The notes under the pieces: generated by a model | Seen by the model: only the letters and a program-made list of their open reading frames with translations | What the model was told of the DNA's origin: nothing | The model's database searches: none | DNA from: Gammaproteobacteria bacterium | GTDB taxonomy: Bacteria; Pseudomonadota; Gammaproteobacteria; Coxiellales; Coxiellaceae | NCBI GenBank assembly: GCA_023266215.1 | Contig: JAHFRQ010000001.1 | Span: forward strand, 1-64,000 | Reading direction: 5' to 3' | Length of the DNA: 64,000 nt | Shown here: in pieces, positions 62,391 through 64,000 of the stretch | Position numbering within the stretch: the first letter of the stretch is position 1 | How the letters are laid out: each line of letters starts with the position of its first letter | Translations under genes and position numbers: made by a program

Positions 62391-63329
62391 ATGAAAACTA
62401 TTGCCGTCTTAATTCCCTGTTACAATGAAGCCATTGCCATTGCTGATGTTATTAATAACTTTAAAACAGCCTTACCTGAAGCGCAGATATATGTTTATGA
62501 TAATAACTCAACTGACAATACTGCAACGGTTGCCAAAGCGGCTGGCGCAATCGTCAGATTTGAAAAAAACAAAGGCAAAGGCAATGTCGTACGACGCATG
62601 TTTGCGGATATTGATGCTGATATTTATGTTTTAGTCGATGGTGATAATACCTATGATGCGCGCAAATCACCTGAATTAATTGATGTATTAATAAGTAATA
62701 ATTTGGACATGGTGGTCGGCGCAAGAGTCGAAAAATCCGATGATTTAAATTCACAAAAAAATAAAACCTATCGATTAGGTCATCGCTTTGGCAATCAATT
62801 TTTTTCAAAAACCATTGGTTTTTTATTCGGCAATTGCTTTCATGATGTTTTTTCAGGCTACAGAATATTCTCTAATCGTTTTGTTAAATCTTTTCCAGCA
62901 AGCTCGCGTGGGTTTGATATTGAAACGGAGCTCACTATTCATAGTTTAGAATTAAGATTGCCGGTTGCTGAAATCAATACTGATTATGGCGCAAGACCTG
63001 AAGGCTCAGTAAGTAAACTCAATAGTTATAAAGATGGATTTAAAATTTTACTGCGCATTATTTTATTACTCAAAGAAGTTCGGCCGTTGCTATTTTTTGG
63101 GTTGTTATTTATTATGCTGGCTTTAATATCAGTATTAATTTTTATACCTGTTTTGATAGCCTATATGCAAACAGGCTTGGTGGCTAAATTTCCGACAGCG
63201 ATTTTATCAACGGGCATTATGCTACTGGCTTTTATGAGCCTCGGTTGCGGCATGATTTTAGACAGCGTCTGCCGTGCACGTCGTGAAATGAAACGGTTAT
63301 TTTATTTGGCGATAGCAAAAAAATATTAG
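62391..63329 (+). CDS. GT2 family glycosyltransferase (DPM1/undecaprenyl-P transferase-like)
   Basis: 312 residues. GT-A fold N-terminus with LIPCYNEAIAIADVI, DNNSTDNTA and the metal-binding LVDGDNTYDA, then GSRGFDIETELTIHS and GARPEGSVSKLNSYKDG. Two C-terminal membrane spans. It resembles polyprenyl-phosphate sugar transferases that make lipid-linked donors for the GT-C enzyme encoded just upstream. Confidence 0.92.
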   Translation: MKTIAVLIPCYNEAIAIADVINNFKTALPEAQIYVYDNNSTDNTATVAKAAGAIVRFEKNKGKGNVVRRMFADIDADIYVLVDGDNTYDARKSPELIDVLISNNLDMVVGARVEKSDDLNSQKNKTYRLGHRFGNQFFSKTIGFLFGNCFHDVFSGYRIFSNRFVKSFPASSRGFDIETELTIHSLELRLPVAEINTDYGARPEGSVSKLNSYKDGFKILLRIILLLKEVRPLLFFGLLFIMLALISVLIFIPVLIAYMQTGLVAKFPTAILSTGIMLLAFMSLGCGMILDSVCRARREMKRLFYLAIAKKY

Positions 63330-64000
63330 CGCTTAAAATACTGCTGATAATAGCCTGCCAAATTAGCATTCGCAATATTATTAGAGTAATAATCTATTGC
63401 GCCGCGCTTATATGAGTGATATTCATTGTGATCTAAAGCAATCAGCTGATCAATTAATTCTGCTGATTGCTCCATCGATGATAAATCAAATTCCCAGCCT
63501 GCATTGTGCTCTGTTAAATCATGCCAGGGTGTTTGATTTGAAATTAAAACAGGTGTGCCAGCTGCCAAAGATTCCACAATGGCATGCCCGTAGTTTTCAT
63601 TTAAAGTGGGCAGAAAAAATAGATCATAATTATTCAGTGTTCCCACCACATCATCAGGATGACATTCGCCACGATAGGTCACTTGAATATTATTGGGTAA
63701 TTTTCCAATAGCATCCAGGCAAACATGCCAATAATCAGGATCTTCAATTAATCCATAAATATCCAGTGTCGCCCTGCCTTTGACGGCAGACAGCGTCTCA
63801 ATGGCTTTGTGCAAATTCTTCTTTTTGGAAATGCGAGATAAAAAAACAAGCTTAATATTGTCTTTTTGTTTATGCTTAATCGCATGACCAAAAGTCGAAT
63901 GAACAGCAATATTGGGAAGCACCGTGACATGCGCTGACGGACCAATTACTTTAATAATTTCAAATTCTTCACTTTGTGATGCAGCATGCCACTCAATTAA
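63326..64000 (-). CDS. GT4 family glycosyltransferase (N-terminus beyond window)
   Basis: 225 C-terminal residues are visible. FLSRISKKKNLHKAIETL and PTLNENYGHAIVESLAAGTPVLIS (the EX7E motif) are typical of GT4 glycosyltransferases. The frame continues past the right edge (WHAASQSEEFEIIKVIGPSA precedes the GTG at 63922, which is internal). Its stop overlaps the convergent GT2 stop. Confidence 0.9.
   Translation of the reverse strand, partial: LIEWHAASQSEEFEIIKVIGPSAHVTVLPNIAVHSTFGHAIKHKQKDNIKLVFLSRISKKKNLHKAIETLSAVKGRATLDIYGLIEDPDYWHVCLDAIGKLPNNIQVTYRGECHPDDVVGTLNNYDLFFLPTLNENYGHAIVESLAAGTPVLISNQTPWHDLTEHNAGWEFDLSSMEQSAELIDQLIALDHNEYHSYKRGAIDYYSNNIANANLAGYYQQYFKR

Overview
The window is an AT-rich stretch of a gammaproteobacterial chromosome. 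Conserved gene orders fit Legionellales (Coxiella/Legionella and relatives) best: surE-nlpD-rpoS, plsX-fabHDG-acpP-fabF-mltG-tmk-holB, rpsU-yqeY-dnaG-rpoD and galU-pgi-ugd. Genes with eukaryote-like domains (two ubiquitin-like folds, a SET domain) and tandem TTAA promoter boxes resembling PmrA sites suggest a host- or protist-associated lifestyle. The genus cannot be named from the sequence alone. 

Layout. 1-4.2 kb: rpmA (cut by the edge), rplU, ispB, rpoS, nlpD, surE. 4.2-9.5 kb is accessory: a coiled-coil protein, a DUF559 nuclease gene inside long inverted repeats, a double ubiquitin-like coiled-coil protein and an AbiE toxin pair. 9.5-17.7 kb: fatty-acid and cell-envelope operon reading leftwards from rpmF to holB. 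17.8-25 kb: a secreted protein, lysS, a SET-domain protein, a thioesterase, hicAB, prfB with its programmed frameshift, an unknown 420-residue protein and a pilin. 25.2-34.5 kb: tRNA-Lys, sohB, a CDF transporter, a DUF4143 ATPase, ubiG, a HAD phosphatase, pepN, nhaA and a small membrane protein. 34.6-43.1 kb: the rpsU-yqeY-dnaG-rpoD block, interrupted by an AbiE pair, a secreted protein and a P-loop-like DNA-binding protein. 43.1-46.2 kb: a BioC-like protein, two small exported proteins and a third AbiE pair. 46.2-50 kb: UDP-sugar genes. 50-59.7 kb: a tripartite RND efflux operon (adaptor, two permeases, outer-membrane channel), interrupted by a toxin-antitoxin-like pair. 59.8-64 kb: Phd/PIN toxin-antitoxin, then glycosyltransferase genes. 

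Two themes stand out. First, three promoters (of the two coiled-coil genes and the SET gene) carry TTAA-N7-TTAA boxes 77-84 bp before the start codon, as expected of a PmrA-like regulon of secreted effectors. Second, two toxin-antitoxin-type modules sit exactly at the 3' end of a core gene (yqeY and an RND permease), and a duplicated copy of that gene end lies on their far side, with no recombinase gene inside. These look like very small integrated islands. Six toxin-antitoxin-type modules occur in 64 kb.
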